64,000 nucleotides of DNA. Source: Sipunculus nudus (lineage: Eukaryota; Annelida; Sipuncula; Golfingiida; Sipunculidae). Under the pieces are notes generated by a model. That model was given only the letters and a program-made list of their open reading frames with translations. It searched no databases and was not told the origin of the DNA. Shown piece after piece: positions 37,600 to 51,690 of this stretch. The DNA lies in the NCBI GenBank assembly GCA_026874595.1, contig CM049310.1, positions 20,748,058 to 20,812,057 on the forward strand. Reading direction: 5' to 3'. Numbering within the stretch: the first letter of the stretch is position 1; every line of letters begins with the position of its first letter. The position numbers and the translations under genes were made by a program.

Positions 37600-39710
37600 A
37601 CAATGAAAACTAGAAAATAGGCAGTTGACAAGTGACTTCATGTTTCTGCCAAATTACAGAGGCATGGGTAAAGTAAGGCACTGAATATACCAGACATGAA
37701 ATGACTCCAAATTTGTAGCATCAGAGATGCCAATTAAATCGTCACATATGTGCAATATTCACCAAAAACAGATGTACAGGTGGATACAAGATGAAACTGA
37801 TTGGAGGTGGCCCAAGCAGTCTTGTATACAAGATAAACCATTCCAAGATCTATGGACATGCAAATTTTTCAGGTGAATACATCAAACCACTCCTGAGAAA
37901 AAGGCAATATATTTCATGAAAATGAAAAGGAAGGTGGCACCACCTGTCTGGTCTATGATGGATCAATGCTATGTGAAAACAATTATAGGTAGCACCACCA
38001 GGCTTGTGTACAGGATGGAGGTATCCAAAATCTGTGGATGTAAAATTTCCGGCTGATACATTAAACCAGTCATGAGATAAATGAATGAACGTCTTCTACA
38101 AATATGTGATTGCAGGTGGTGCCAATAGGCTCATGAATGAGAAATCTACCCATGGCATGGACGGATGAACATGCAAACTTTAAGGCCGAGACACCAATCC
38201 ACTTCTGGGAAAAAGGGCATCAATGTATTCGATAAAAATGGAAAGGCAAGTGGTACCACCTGTCTGGTCTACAACAAGGTTATCTGAGATGGATAAACAT
38301 GAAAAATATAAGGTTGACACATCCATCCATTCCTTAGACATGAGAAATTTTCACCCAAAGCAAATGGACTGATGGATGCCACATGAAAACAATTTCAGAT
38401 GGCGCAACCAGTCTTGAATACAAGATGGAGGTATCTAAGATCTATTAACGTTCAAAATTTCATGCCAATACAGCTGATGACTCCTGAGAAAAGGACATCA
38501 ATGTATTCTACAAAAACAGGAAAATCACCTGTCTGGTCTACAAGATCCCCAAGATTGATGGACATGCCAAATTTCAGACCAATACATTGAACCAATCCTG
38601 AGACATGAGTGATTTTCACCCAAAGCAAAAGCATGGACGGATGCCACACAAATCAATAAAGATGGCGCCACCAGTGTTGAGTACAAAATGGAGGTATCCA
38701 AGATCTATGGACATGCACAATTTCAGCCCAAAACATTGAACCAATTCACTAAGATGAGCAATGGCAAACACATGGATGGATGCCACATGAAAATGATTGT
38801 AGATTGTAGGTAAACACAACTAGAATATGGGTAGTCAACAAGCGACTTTGTGTATCCACTGAAAACACAGTGGTATGGGTGAAGTGAGGCATGGATTGAG
38901 TGGCAAGGGGAAATAGAGTGAGATGTGTTGCATTATTGATGGGGTGGAGGGTTAGGCTGATATCTGATAACCACCTCTGAGATAATAGCATGGATGTCTG
39001 TCATGTAAATGTGTTTATAGGTGGCACCACCTGCCAACTCAACGAAAAATCTATCCAAGATGTATACACATGCAAAATTTCAGGCAGATAAGTAGTCAAA
39101 CAACTGCCAAGATATCAGTGATTTTTACACTAGTTCTGTGTATGATAAAGAACTATGTAAGATCTGTACACATGCACAATTTCAGGCCCATGTGTCAAAC
39201 AAGTCCTGAGATATTAGCATGGATGTCTGCAGCATAAACCTGATTGTAGGTGACACCACCTGTCATATAAACAAGAAACCTATCCCTGATGTCTGTACAG
39301 GCAAAATGTCCATCAAATTAGTCCAACCACTGCAGAGAAAGGAGTGATTTTTACCCTAAGCAGAGGAACAGATGGACGCTGTGCAAAAATAGTTGTAGAT
39401 GGCGCCACAAGTTTTGTGTATGATATGAAGCTATCCAAGAGCTTTACTCATGCAAACTTTCACCCTGATTGGTCAAATGAGTCCCAAGATATATGGGTTA
39501 ATGTATGAAAACAGATGCTTAGATGGACACTTTGCCGAGAGGAAAGGTTAGAGGTCAACCTAAAGTTAGCAGACATGTGATCCCATCATAATTCGGAGTT
39601 TCTTAAAATTCCGTCCAGTGGTTATGGAGGAGTTCTAGGTAAACCTATGCAGCATGTCAGCGGCAGTGTCGGGCTGAAAACATAGTATTGACAAACTCTG
39701 TTTTGGCAGC
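37600..39710 (+). repeat. Diverged tandem array, families C and relatives
   Basis: Two heads are present (near 37620, and 38820 GTAGTCAACAAGCGACTTTG). Units contain GGTGGCACCACCTGTCTGG, AAGATCTATGGACATGCAAA and ACACCACCTGTCAT. The end at 39680-39710 (AAAACATAGTATTGACAAACTCTG) is a decayed version of the hairpin end at 60222-60251. Confidence 0.75.
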
Positions 39711-40137
39711 TACAATTAACATTGTACAAATGCACAAATTACAACAGCTTTTAAAGGGACATAATCAGGAGCAATATTTTGCCTATTCTTTTATACTTTC
39801 AGTTCAGTTTTGCTTCATACAAAATTTCCGAGCAAAACCATCCCAGCATACAGTCTCAGTACCTCACATTAGGCTGTTTAACACATTGTTATGGTTGGGA
39901 GTGCTGGTAAATTCAGTCTTTGTTTGTATGTTTACCATGGCAAGGCCATGTGACTGCAAGTCTGATTTAGAGCCGCAACACGTGGTGTTTCAGCCAGCAG
40001 CAACAGGTATTACATTTTTGGGGCCAAGTCAGCCAGGGCATTACCTGATTGACACGTGTTGTGACTCCATGATACACATGGCCCCATGCTCTGTGTTTAT
40101 GTTGACACCTGTGAACGCCCCAGTCCACTGTTTTTAA
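39688..40137 (+). other. Longest open frame outside repeats and EVI5 (149 codons, unidentified)
   Basis: The frame opens at a TTG at the array end and runs to a TAA at 40135-40137. Its first in-frame ATG is at 39730. The later part (about 39900-40130) is GC-richer and includes MARPCDCKSDLEPQHVVFQP and several Cys. There is no known domain, no clear splice sites and no neighbours that would support a gene. It could be noncoding conserved sequence. Confidence 0.15.
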
Positions 40138-43100
40138 TGCTCATTTACAGGAGTAAGCAAACAGTTGAAATTAAGGCAATCTTTTGGCAGGTACAAATTA
40201 ATTTTAAAGGGGAGAAGCTTTTTCTGTGTCAATTTAACATGCTTTATAGGTGATTGGGCCCCTTTAATAACTGTACAACTTGAAAATTTAATTTTGCAAC
40301 ATGCTATCTTGAACTGCATAGCTAATGCTATATTTTGAAAAGAACTGGAAATGTATCCAAAAGGCCTTGTCTCCTACTGTGACAGTGAGCATTACAGCAA
40401 TAAAGTAACCCCGCCATTGTAGGAGTGGTTATGCCTTGACCTGACAAGCTGCAGGTCTAAATTAATTAGTTAACCACAGTAATGAGGATTAGGCTTTACA
40501 CCTGTAAACATGTACACAGTGATTAGCACATACCAGCACATTCAAGCACAATGCATGGACTAAAGCTTCATGATGTACACAGTATATTACAACTTAGGCC
40601 AAACCGAAAAGATAATAATTGTTCCATAGAATCACCACTCCTGTTTTTTCACATATCAATTTTTAGTGATAAGTCTGCAGTTTTAATGTTAATTATTGAC
40701 AATTACAATTTTGTAAATAACAAAAAAAATGCGTTAAAGCCTGTGGTCAGTCAATACATAATTTTCAAATAGCTGATGGCTTCACAATAACAATATTCTT
40801 TCAATCCCCACTCCAGGTGGGAGGACTACTCAACTGGTTCTTTTCTGTCCAGCCTTCCTTCTGCCCCTCAATCAGATTGACAAACCCCCTTATTTTACCA
40901 AATATCTTTAAAACCCTTCTCTGTGAAGTGATACAGTAGTTTCTTCTTATTCCTGCATCAGTCAGAAAATATTTTCACTGCACATTCCATATCATGATCA
41001 GCTATCTTAGAGCATACTAACTTGAATGGAATTTTTTTCAAAATGATATTTCCACAGGACTTTTAACATTGTTTCTCATGAGCTTTAATGATTTCACCTT
41101 CACATCTATGGTGTAAAAAAGAGTAAAATATGTTACCTTTTTATCTTATGAGCCACTAAACCTCACCTATCATAACTAATTTGGCAGGAATCTTGATCAT
41201 GAGACTTACTGATTCTCACCTTCAGATGGCACCACCTGTGGTGACGTACTGTTTGTGAAGTAAAAATGTTACTTTTTGCTGATTCCTGGTTCAGTTTAAA
41301 GGTATGTGTTCTGTTCTTTGCTGCCTTCAGGATGTCAAGGTAACAACTATAAGCAGCATAACAGACACCTATTTGTTTTTTTTTAAAGCTGAAATGGTTA
41401 TAATTAATTTCACTGTTTGTAACATATTGTACCCATTATCATGTGCTATATTTGAGTTCATGTAATACTGATGGGTCTTATTCAAATCTGTTAAGTTTAC
41501 GTACCTTATTGCTCCCAGTTAAATATATCTGGAATATATAAAGCTCATCATGTATTTTGCATGTCTTTTGAAATTAAAAAGTTTTTTTTCTGAATTTTGG
41601 AGATACTATTTGGAGATACTATGGAATCACTGATGCCACACTCTCCAAGATACCCATGTGGCTTCAACCCTAGTATATGGGGCTAACACAGTTGTCAGGG
41701 GCAACATAAGACGGCCCAGTAGATAAACTGAAAAACCTGGTGAAAAATCCTGTCTCATTTTTTTTGTACCAGCAACATCTAAATTCACTTGTTAGATGCC
41801 CAATATTAAATTAAGCACAAATTTAGATAAAAATATTAAAGTACATGTTGTGTATCTGTGAAAAGTAAAAGTGGAATAACCAAGGAATAATTCTGTGTAC
41901 CAGTAACCAGACATCAGTGCAGAAAAGCCATGACAATAACATCTGATAGCCTGTTATTGTTAATATTAACTGTCAACTGAGCAATTTTCAGTATAAATAT
42001 ATTGTTTTACACACCACAAGGCCTTTGCTCAACCTTTCAGTTTTTATCTAATATGTCATACAGAGCCAGACAGTGTGTGATACAAAGATTACAATGAAAA
42101 ATGTACTTACTTGTTCAGGTCTAAAGAGAGAAGCCTAAAATTATGTAGTTACAGGCCTGAATAGGGTAGGGACAATAAAAGATTTTCATATCACAAGACT
42201 GATAATGGAAATAATCACTAAAATCAGGACATCACAATCATGTATTGTTATGATATATCTCCTTGATTGCTGAATCTTCTGACATCTGTTCCCCTGGTGA
42301 TTTGCCAGCTTTCATATTCAATATATTCACTGATACTTTCTGGTCTAAAATGCCTCACCTTATAAAAATGGTTATTCTTAATTTGTATATATTCTTGCTT
42401 CAATCAGGCATATAAAACGACTTATGGTAGAGATCCCATAGACAATGTTGATATATACCACATTTGGGCACATTTGTAGGTGAGCTTGTGCTTGTGGACA
42501 GTAAATGATAAAATATATATTTTATGGATGTATTTCATAAGAATATTGGATATAATTCAAGTGATTTCGGACCTAAATACTCATAAAGAGGATGCATTTT
42601 TGAACATTCACAATTATACCTGTAGTTATAAATATTTGAGAATCTGATTTCAAGTTGTTTCTGGGTCTTCTGGCCAATATAAATAATGTGTACAAATTTA
42701 CACATTAGAGTGGAACAGCACCCTTTCACACAATGTCTACTTTGAATGTAAAACAATTATAAGTATAAAATCCTGTTTTCTGATTTTTTTTTATTCAAAA
42801 TTTTCTCTGTTGGGGTGTCACCCTGGTCTTAGTTGGGTTACACTGACTGAGTGCTCGTGTGTCTAATGTTTGATAACTATTTCAGCACTACATAGTCGTG
42901 TGATTATTCAGTTGTAAAAATCCTTGTCACTGATTTAGGTATCAGATCCTGGCTGATAGTAACAACAGGCTAGTACAGAAAAAAAGGACTAAAATACACC
43001 ATACTCAAATACAAGCTACTAGTTATTAAAAAAAGTTGAAAGTATATATCATATGGATGATTTATTATGTCCTGGCAAAATGAAAGGGAAGACTAAATTA

Positions 43101-44097
43101 AATTAAAAGCTGGCGGCCTAAAAAGTTATGAATCACCTAACCACTCAAAGGCAGGGTACTGATAAAACATCAACCAAGTTTATAACAGATTCGATATTTG
43201 TGATGCTTAATTATCCTTTTGAGATATATAACCTCTGATAGACAGATAAATATACCCACCCTGTTTCACGGAATAAAACATAACTTGATTATCTGTGGAT
43301 AATCAATACCAACTGTATATATCATTCCCCAGCTGAATTTCCCTGAATAAGAGCTAGGTTATCTCAACATCTACTACACTTTGGCAGACGACACAAATAT
43401 CCTCAACCAGAAATCAGTATTTCTATACAGTCAAACTTATTTGCTGCTATTTGTCATTTTCATGCATCACACTGTGTATCAATTCATCCATGAGAAAGGT
43501 AATCTAGAGATTTTTTACCTCAAATCTATAGATTTTTCACCATCCAATTTGTAGATCTGAAGTACATGGTAAGGGACTAAGATGCTGAACGGTGACCCCC
43601 CTTCTCTTCTTCTGAAAATATAATAAAAAATACATTTTATATATATGAAATACATTATTTACTATAATATAATATAACTTATATTATATTTATTATATAT
43701 AATTATATTTATTATTTATGAAGAACTCTTATAACAAAAATTATTATAATCAACAACCTTGCAATCACTGCATGATGTACTTGACAAAAAAGAACAGCTG
43801 TAATAAACTAAAATACTGGTATACTGAATTCCCTACCCCACCCAAATACTGTAAATAGAGGTTCTATATTGGTATTATGCTTCTTACAACTACCAAGGTG
43901 TAGTGTTAGATATCTTATTTATATGTGAACCACTCTCCATTCTGACACTTTCCTGGCCTAATTGTATCCACAAGGAGTCCCTGTAAACCCTTGGTATCCA
44001 GGTTTTCACTTAAATTATGCATAATCGGGGGTGGATCCAGATTGTGGAAAGGGGAGGGTCCAATCCAGGAAGACTTAAAAAAAAAACCTAAATAAGG

Positions 44098-44122
44098 GAC
44101 CAATGGGTCAGGGTGCTCAGCT
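44098..44122 (-). repeat. Terminal hairpin motif (copy 3, one change)
   Basis: GACCAATGGGTC (44098-44109) followed by GCTCAGCT (44115-44122). On the minus strand the palindrome is followed by CCTTATT. Confidence 0.5.
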
Positions 44123-44879
44123 AAATTTTTAAATTGTAGCATATGCAAGGTACAGCTGATTTTTTTTTAAATTTTAGCAAACCCATAATATAATTTTATT
44201 CTGTTGTTTTTTATATAAATTAGCACTTGGAAAGCAATGAGGAAATGGCTACTAAAATCCTAAATATATGATTGCCAAACTAATACTGTGCACTTTAACA
44301 AACAATATCAAAGATGCAGGAGCTTCTCATGATCAAATATCAAGTACCAAGTATCAGTATTTCGGCTATGTGTCAGTAATATGTGCATAAAAATAACCAC
44401 TTCACTGGGAATGTATGAATTAACCCCTGTCAATTATAGAATAAGGAAGAAAGTGGAGAACAGCTGGAGTGTCCAATAAATAATACATATTTATTCAATG
44501 AAATAAAATGCTGTAAAAAATTAAAATTTTTCATATTCAAATGGGCATAAACTAAATCTGATAAGTAAACACTGCACTGTGTAATACATGAAAATTGTGA
44601 AATGAAACCATTTAATAATGCAATGAGGAAATAAAAACACAATGGGCCTGAGAGTTATATGAAAGGATACATACAAAAAATGTGTTAATGTAATTATTAA
44701 TTCTAAAAATAGGTTGAACATATTTCCAAAGGCAAATACAAAACATTTTTATCATGGCTTTAATATATCATTGATAAGATTTTACATATTACAATTTACA
44801 CCTATGTATACTCAAAATATAGACTGCAGAACACTTGCATTAATTCTACACATAAGTTGATTCACAATTCTTTAAACAT

Positions 44880-45480
44880 GCTACATTACCTCTGGATTAC
44901 TTCTTGAATTACTATCTCTCACAAACTTTGATACATTGGAGTGAAAACAGCTTTACAATTAGGAAAATAAAGTTAAAACAATAACAATTACTGCATTATA
45001 CTTGGAGAAAATTGGTGTGTTGGGGTGGTGTAGGTTGGGGGAGGGGGTGGGGGGTTGGGGTTTAGGGGGAGGTAATGGATGATAAAAGAATTACTGTACA
45101 CCTGTGACAGCAGGGGTGCTCAACCAGTGTTGCATTACTAATAAGGTTACCCAGGCAGGGCACCCAGGCAGGGCTGAAGTGACCAGAAGAGGGCTGCCTG
45201 GGGATGATGATGCAAGCCAATACAACAGGGCCACTAAATACAAATTAAATTTCTAGCCCAATTATACAGCTTTTATTTTCAAATTTCAGATTTTAAAAGA
45301 TAAAACCCTTATTTATACATACTGTGAAAATTAAATCAATAGTTTTTATAGAAAAAATGTGCCATGGTCATAGTTGGGCCAAATTTAAGGTACTGATTTT
45401 ACAATTAAACTGATAACTTAAAAAAATTAGAAAATTCTTATCTGATTTCTACTTTACAATTAAATCTTGATTAAATAAAA
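44880..45480 (+). repeat. Dispersed repeat, copy 2 (partner at 12060-12620)
   Basis: It is colinear with 12060-12620 in the same orientation. It has an expanded G-rich segment at 45018-45072 and a short internal duplication of ACCCAGGCAGGGC near 45150. Confidence 0.65.
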
Positions 45481-45523
45481 AATATCCCTGAAAAAATAGC
45501 TTCAACAATTAAGTTTTAAGCCC

Positions 45524-45617
45524 ATAACTTCAATAATTTACGCAATATTTACCTAATTTCTTGGATGTACATAACTTCAACAATTTACGCAATATTTACC
45601 TAATTTCTTGGATGTAC
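45524..45617 (+). repeat. 47 bp tandem duplication
   Basis: 45524-45570 and 45571-45617 are adjacent copies that differ at one base (TCAATAATT versus TCAACAATT), so the duplication is recent. Confidence 0.95.
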
Positions 45618-45739
45618 ATAGGAAATTCATATGCAGGAATGGTAATTGGAAACATGAATACGTTGACACTACTGGTTTATATAATGAGAAGTTTAGAAAT
45701 GTAACAACAGATTTTTACTTGAAAACAGAGTTTTTCCTT

Positions 45740-45930
45740 AATTTCTCAAAGGAATGATGTCGCAGTGACCCAGTTTTCGGTTTGGTAGGAGATCTCGGGA
45801 ATATCTAACAGTATGCCTAATTTCAGATATGTAGGTTCAACTGTTAAAAATGTGCCTTGTTAACAGCCCGCCAGCCGGAGGACGGACAAAGGACCATCAC
45901 TATAGCTCAGATGACTTACAGTCCTCTGGT
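45740..45930 (+). repeat. Truncated end of a family B-like element
   Basis: It contains GATGTCGCAGTGACCCAGTT, AGCCCGCCAGCCGGAGGACGG and TATAGCTCAGATGACTTACA followed by GTCC. The left arm of the family B hairpin is present and the right arm is missing. Confidence 0.6.
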
Positions 45931-47336
45931 CTGGAAAGGAAAGGGTCTTTGTCACAAAATTTGGTTTGAAACCCTTGAAAAAAGTTTGTTTTGGCTCAAT
46001 AAGGGGGCATTCCTGACCCCCCCCCCCCTCCCCTATGGATCCCCCACTACTGGTAATAACAGAAATACTATTTCCTGAATCTAAGCAAGCCTGCATAAAA
46101 CAATGAAAGCTCTGTCAGGTTTCATTTAATCATTCACTTACTTTTGTTTTACAGATTTTCTCATCTTTTATTAATTTTTTTCATAAAATCCTTTTTTGCT
46201 TAATACAATTTTTTTATTTCAATAATTGAAGCAAAGCAGACAGTGAATGTCCCAAAACATTTAAAGTGATCATTTTTTTGTTACTTCTTCAAGGATTCTT
46301 GTTTGAATGCAGGTATAGTCATATAAGAAGAGAAGTACCACAGTAATAACCAGGGCCACTTAAGCACATCCTAATTTATTCCACAAGGGTAGCTATCCAT
46401 TATCATCCAGAGAACATTGTTCACTGTTCACCTGAGTAATTTATCAGGTTCAAGTTGACGCAAAAGATACTTGATATAAGTGTATGAAGAAGAAAAAGAC
46501 ATGGCAACACAGTACTTGATTCCACTTGCCACAAGATAAATACAGCTGAAAAACACAAGTTTGTACTTCCTAGGTTCTGTCATGCCCCTGTTTACACAAT
46601 GAATACACCTAAAGCCTATTATCAGCACTTCTTATACAGGTTTTTGTATCAATAGTTGTGAAAGTGAATTCATCAGCTGACTTGGCACTTTCACTGGCAT
46701 GTTATAATTTACTGACATGTATATATACACACTGGATCAATACTGCAGACATTATTATTTTAGAGGTTTCACTGGAGTGTTATACTAATTCTGATAACAT
46801 AACCTGCAGAAAAATGTCATTATTGTATTATGTACTTCAATTTGCACTGTACAGTAAGCTATCAAGTACTTTAGTCCAAATTTGAACAGGTCTTTACATC
46901 TGGCCTGGTTAATACACAAAAACCTAGCTGCTACTGTTCAACTGCGCACTAAATATTAATGCCTACAACAGTGACCCTTTTTTGTTTTTGTTTATTGTTT
47001 TCCAATGCTATGGAATTCTAAAAGTCATCTTTATACTAAAAATCGTTTAAACATTTTACAAGTGATTTCTAAGAGCACTGAAAAGATGATAAAGGTATGA
47101 CTTTAAATATAATCAGAATTATTGTATAAGGACCATATAAACAAATTTAATTTAGAAAAAATGGAATATTTAAAATCTTATTTCATAATATTTTAAATTC
47201 AGCTAAAATTGAAGTTAAGCTGATATTAAATAAATGCGTTCACACAATTTCCAAATCCTGAGCCCACTGAACCAAAGCATAAAATTCACTGTCATAAAAT
47301 TACTCTGTTGACAGCATTACAAAATATGGCATAATA

Positions 47337-48243
47337 CAATAGAACGCCTGTATTATGGTCACCATCAGGACTGGATGAAAGTGGCCGTTATACAGGAGTG
47401 GCCGTTATACAGGACTTGACCAGGATAGGGGGTTCAAATGTAACACGAAACCAAGTTCAAATCTTTATTACAATCAACAAAATAAATGTATATACTGAGT
47501 GTTAGTATAATTACTTTTATCAATAAAAAGAAATAAAATATTTACAATCACGTCGACCCTATTTATAACAATTACCAACAATTTATAAAAATACAGTGCT
47601 TGTTATTAAATAACAAACAGATTGTGTATCCATAATATTTGAACAAATGTTGAGAAGCTCTTCGTTTCCTTCAAAGCATACTAACAGCGCAGAAGTATCA
47701 GCAGAAATATGTGAAAATTCACAAAATACACTCTTTACATCTGGTTAAAGAAAGCAGTTATGGAAGACTGTTTGTTACACACTTTGGAGTCCTGATTAAG
47801 AACCGGCTTGCACGACTGATTCCCAAACATACACGCAGGTGGGAACACATGGCTTACTCTTGTGCATAATGATGAGGCTGACTGGGGTAGTACAACGCTC
47901 GCTACATTTCTAAAAACTCAGTCACGGTCAAGTGACTCATTAATAGACTCATTTACAGAGAGGGATATCTGAGAGCGGAAACTTATGTAATGATATTGAG
48001 GTCAGAAGTGACCGCTCAATTTCTTGAGTTCATGTCACGAAGTCACTGCCCCTGACCGTAATTGAGGCGTTTCCCGGCCTGCGGGACCGAGAGACCTGGC
48101 CGTTATACGGAATAGAGGAGTGACCGTAATTGACAACAAAATGATTATGAAATATAACGGTTGAAAATTCGGGACCAGAAAATCTGACCGTTATAGACAT
48201 ATTGACTGTTATTGAGGCGTGGCCGTTAGCAGGCATTCTATTG
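47337..48243. mobile_element. Non-autonomous TIR DNA transposon, TA target site
   Basis: The inverted ends are CAATAGAACGCCTGTATTAT (left) and CAATAGAATGCCTGCTAACG (right, reverse strand). They are flanked by TA at 47335-47336 and 48244-48245. Inside both ends TGGCCGTTATACAGG/TGACCGTTATAG-type subrepeats recur. It is 907 bp with no transposase ORF. A pogo/Tc1-mariner relationship is inferred from the TA duplication and the CAATAGAA-type end. Confidence 0.8.
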
Positions 48244-49226
48244 TATTTTTAAATGGATCACCATTAAAATGTTAAGATTGCAGTAAAACCCATAATATAA
48301 CAATCATATTTAAGATTATATCTTTTCTACAAATAAAAGAGAAAGAGACACTTCCTGAAAGACAATGCATGACACCTGATACTGCCTGTATGTAGTATCA
48401 AATAACCTGTGAGCATATTAAATTATTTTCAAAACTATTCTTACCTTCAAGAAATTATACAAAGTTCTGTTTGAATAAAACTTTTACCTTTTGCCTATGG
48501 ACAGACACCAAAAAAAATATGACAGCCTTTCCAGAAGAGGCTTAATATTGGCTTAATCAGCTAGGGAAATGAGTGTAGAATGCATTGATTACTCTAACAT
48601 TGCTGGGACTTAAAACAGAGCACATTAAGATGATTTCCATTAAAATACTTGTTTCAGGTCTCTAGCTGATTATTCTGTTAAGTATGTGAAATTATTCATA
48701 AGCTATTTACCCTGACAAAATAAACAAAACATGCACCATGTTGTGTTAAACTTATAAGAAAGGCAATGGTATATACCAAGGTCACCAGTAGAGTACCATG
48801 TGAACTTGACAAATTTGCATGTAAAAATATTCATAGGATACTGCCACCCACAAATACACATGCACCTGCAATTATTAGGAGCAGGTTCAATGTCACCCAC
48901 ATGGATACATACCCAACAACCTAAATTTCACCAAAATAATTTACATGTAGAACACATTAATTATAACTTGGATGATGTAGGAAAAGACACATTTTCTTTT
49001 ATTTTTGGGTGTGGTTTATATTTTTTATTGAAAATATTTTATGTAAAACTGTAAATTATCAGTGGTGGATATAGGATCTTAGAAGGGGGAGGGGAGGGCT
49101 CAACACCCTGGTAAGGTAGACAAGTGTTCCCAAAGTGCCAGTAGACTTTATGAATAACTCATGCATGCAGAAATATAGGAAAGAAAACTGTGCATGAAAC
49201 AAACCCTTGCAGTGCCTCTTAGTATA

Positions 49227-49621
49227 AAGCTGTGTTTCCATTCATCCGTAAATAAATCTCGCACGCAAAAAAATCGGATCCTTCTTTTTAAGATGAACTA
49301 TTTCCATATGTACGTTTTAACATGCTCCGCAAACATATCCGCAAAAACGGACAGCATCAAAACGGATCGGTAAGCGATTCATCCATTTTGCAGCTGGCAA
49401 AAATGCCTACATTTCCCAACAGTGCCCATGCGCCAGGTGTGCCGAGACATATTGACCTTCTTCCTGCCTGTCGTCCTTGCAGTTTCAAAAGAGGCACGTG
49501 AAAGGGTATCCGCAAGAAAAACGTACGTACTAATGGAAACAGTTTTTGATGACTGCGCACTATGGAACGTACATATGTCTTTTGTGGATACGTTTTTTGC
49601 GGATAAATGGAAACACAGCTT
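49227..49621. mobile_element. Short TIR element (MITE), TA target site
   Basis: The inverted ends are AAGCTGTGTTTCCATTCATC (left) and AAGCTGTGTTTCCATTTATC (right, reverse strand), continuing CCG. They are flanked by TA at 49225-49226 and 49622-49623. Subterminal copies of TATCCGCAAAAA are present. It is 395 bp and noncoding. Confidence 0.85.
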
Positions 49622-51622
49622 TAAGTGTATATTTTTCTATTTCCCAGTTTTTTTTTATCAAAAAAGAGGGGGCTACTCTGACTCAAGAGAGTATGACTCT
49701 GCTCCTTAGGGATTATGGGTAACGAAATAATTTCCCCACAATGCACTGGGGTTTCAGTTGTGAAAGCATAAAATGTGTGGAAGAAGTAGATGTAGCCTGT
49801 CAAAATATTTTGGATTCAAATTGTTTTTAAGGCAAATAAATGAATTTACATGCACCAGTTCATTAACAGTTTTTGCAGTAAGAAGTTTATGGAATATGCA
49901 AAATTTGGTAAGCATGTGCATGTACAATATAAACAGACAGCTTTTTTTTAATTTTGACAAATTTTGATTTTGAAGTTTGACAGAACTTGTTACAAGTAGT
50001 TCTGGCCACATCCCACAATCCCCAACTGGAAGTCTTGTTTTGCACAGAAACAACTTCAGGCAGAAGAGTGAGATTGGGTGTGTGCTTCCCATACCCCCTC
50101 CCAATTTACCCTTGAATAAGACATGAGATACACTTTCCCCAACTCTGGCCCTGACAGCAGATACATAGGGACAACACAATTATCAATATTGCAACTGTAA
50201 GATGTTAAATTTACTGGAAAATATATCGCCAAGTTGGACACCAGTTAACAAAACCCTACATTCTAAATACATGTATTTATTTTTAAGATATATGAACATT
50301 CTAAATATGAACTAAATATATCATGTTATGTCTAGATCTAATATACATTTAACAGATTTATGGAAATGTTCTGCCAATTAAGTGATTAAATTGATGATTG
50401 ATTGTTTTCATTTATAATCAGTTAAAGTGGCTGGATTTTTTTTAATTGATCACAAATGATTAATTGTATGCACATGCAATAAAGTCACATTATGGATATC
50501 AGAAAGAAATCTGTTAATTCTGTCACTTCAGGTTTTATCATTTCAGCAGGAAAAACATTGGACATCTACATCTAGCCTCTTGATCAACCTTGCCACATTA
50601 ATCAATCTCTTTGTGCATATGCTAAGATCAGTGTATGTCCCCAGATTAGCTTTCTATGGAGAGTCACATTCACAACTCTTTGGATGTTGCAAATTAGCGC
50701 AGGTCCCTCATAGATTTTTCATTGAGCATCTTGGACTTGAAGATCTTAGTCAACTGATGGCAGTGTTATTTGGACATGCCTGGCACTATAGCCTATATAT
50801 AGGTCCATTTGAAACACTGCTCTGGTTTCTAATCCCCTCAGATTTTGAAATGTATTGACCGTGGAGTTGTGTAGGAGTTCACGATGTGGCCTGAGGATCA
50901 TTCAGTGAACAGATTTGTACTCCCACTCTCAGAGAGTCTGTTTTCAAATTATACTACCTGCCCTGACAGGGTCTTTTCTTCTTCTGCACTCTTATTTCTT
51001 TCTTGGTTCTTTCATTATGATTTATTTTGCCAAATCTTTGTCCATGGCCTGTTGGTGGCACTGTCTGTTAAATGAGGATGAAGGTTACCCATAATATATT
51101 TTATCATTATCAAGCCTTCCTTATGTCAGGTTTTATAAGCACAGAGCTCAGTTACGATATTACAGTGAATTGCTCATAGTCTATCGAGATTTCTCCATTG
51201 AGCCAACGAGGAAACCACATGGTTTGAACTTTGAACCAGCTGTCAATCTGATGCTTTGACCCTAGACTAAAGATGTCCAACCTGGGGCACACCACAGGAT
51301 TTTGTTGATATATTATCCAACTACTTCTTCCTGGTGACAGCAAATCATGGAAAATATATATAAATGCATTTATATACACAAGGCTAAGCAGTCAAATGAC
51401 ACATTATATAATATTTCTGAAAAGTAATTAACAATATTAACTTTTTTTTGTTTTTGCCAAAGGCCATTTTTAATTCATAATGTATATTAATACAAACGAT
51501 AAATATTTCTTTGCTGCCAGCTAATCACCATATAATTTCTTATTCTAACACTCAAGCATAAAAGTAAACTTATGCGTGTTTACAAAAACAAGTGACTCAG
51601 TAAATCTGTAATATAAGGACAA

Positions 51623-51623
<1 letters not shown>

Positions 51624-51688
<65 letters not shown>
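51624..51688 (+). repeat. (TA)n microsatellite
   Basis: About 65 bp of pure TA. Confidence 0.95.

Positions 51689-51690
<2 letters not shown>

Noticed and set aside
45857-46096. Overlapping ORFs on both strands near a C run
   Set aside because: Composed of a truncated repeat end plus a poly-C stretch; no domain.
51624-51688. TATA-like sequence
   Set aside because: A plain TA microsatellite, not a promoter element.
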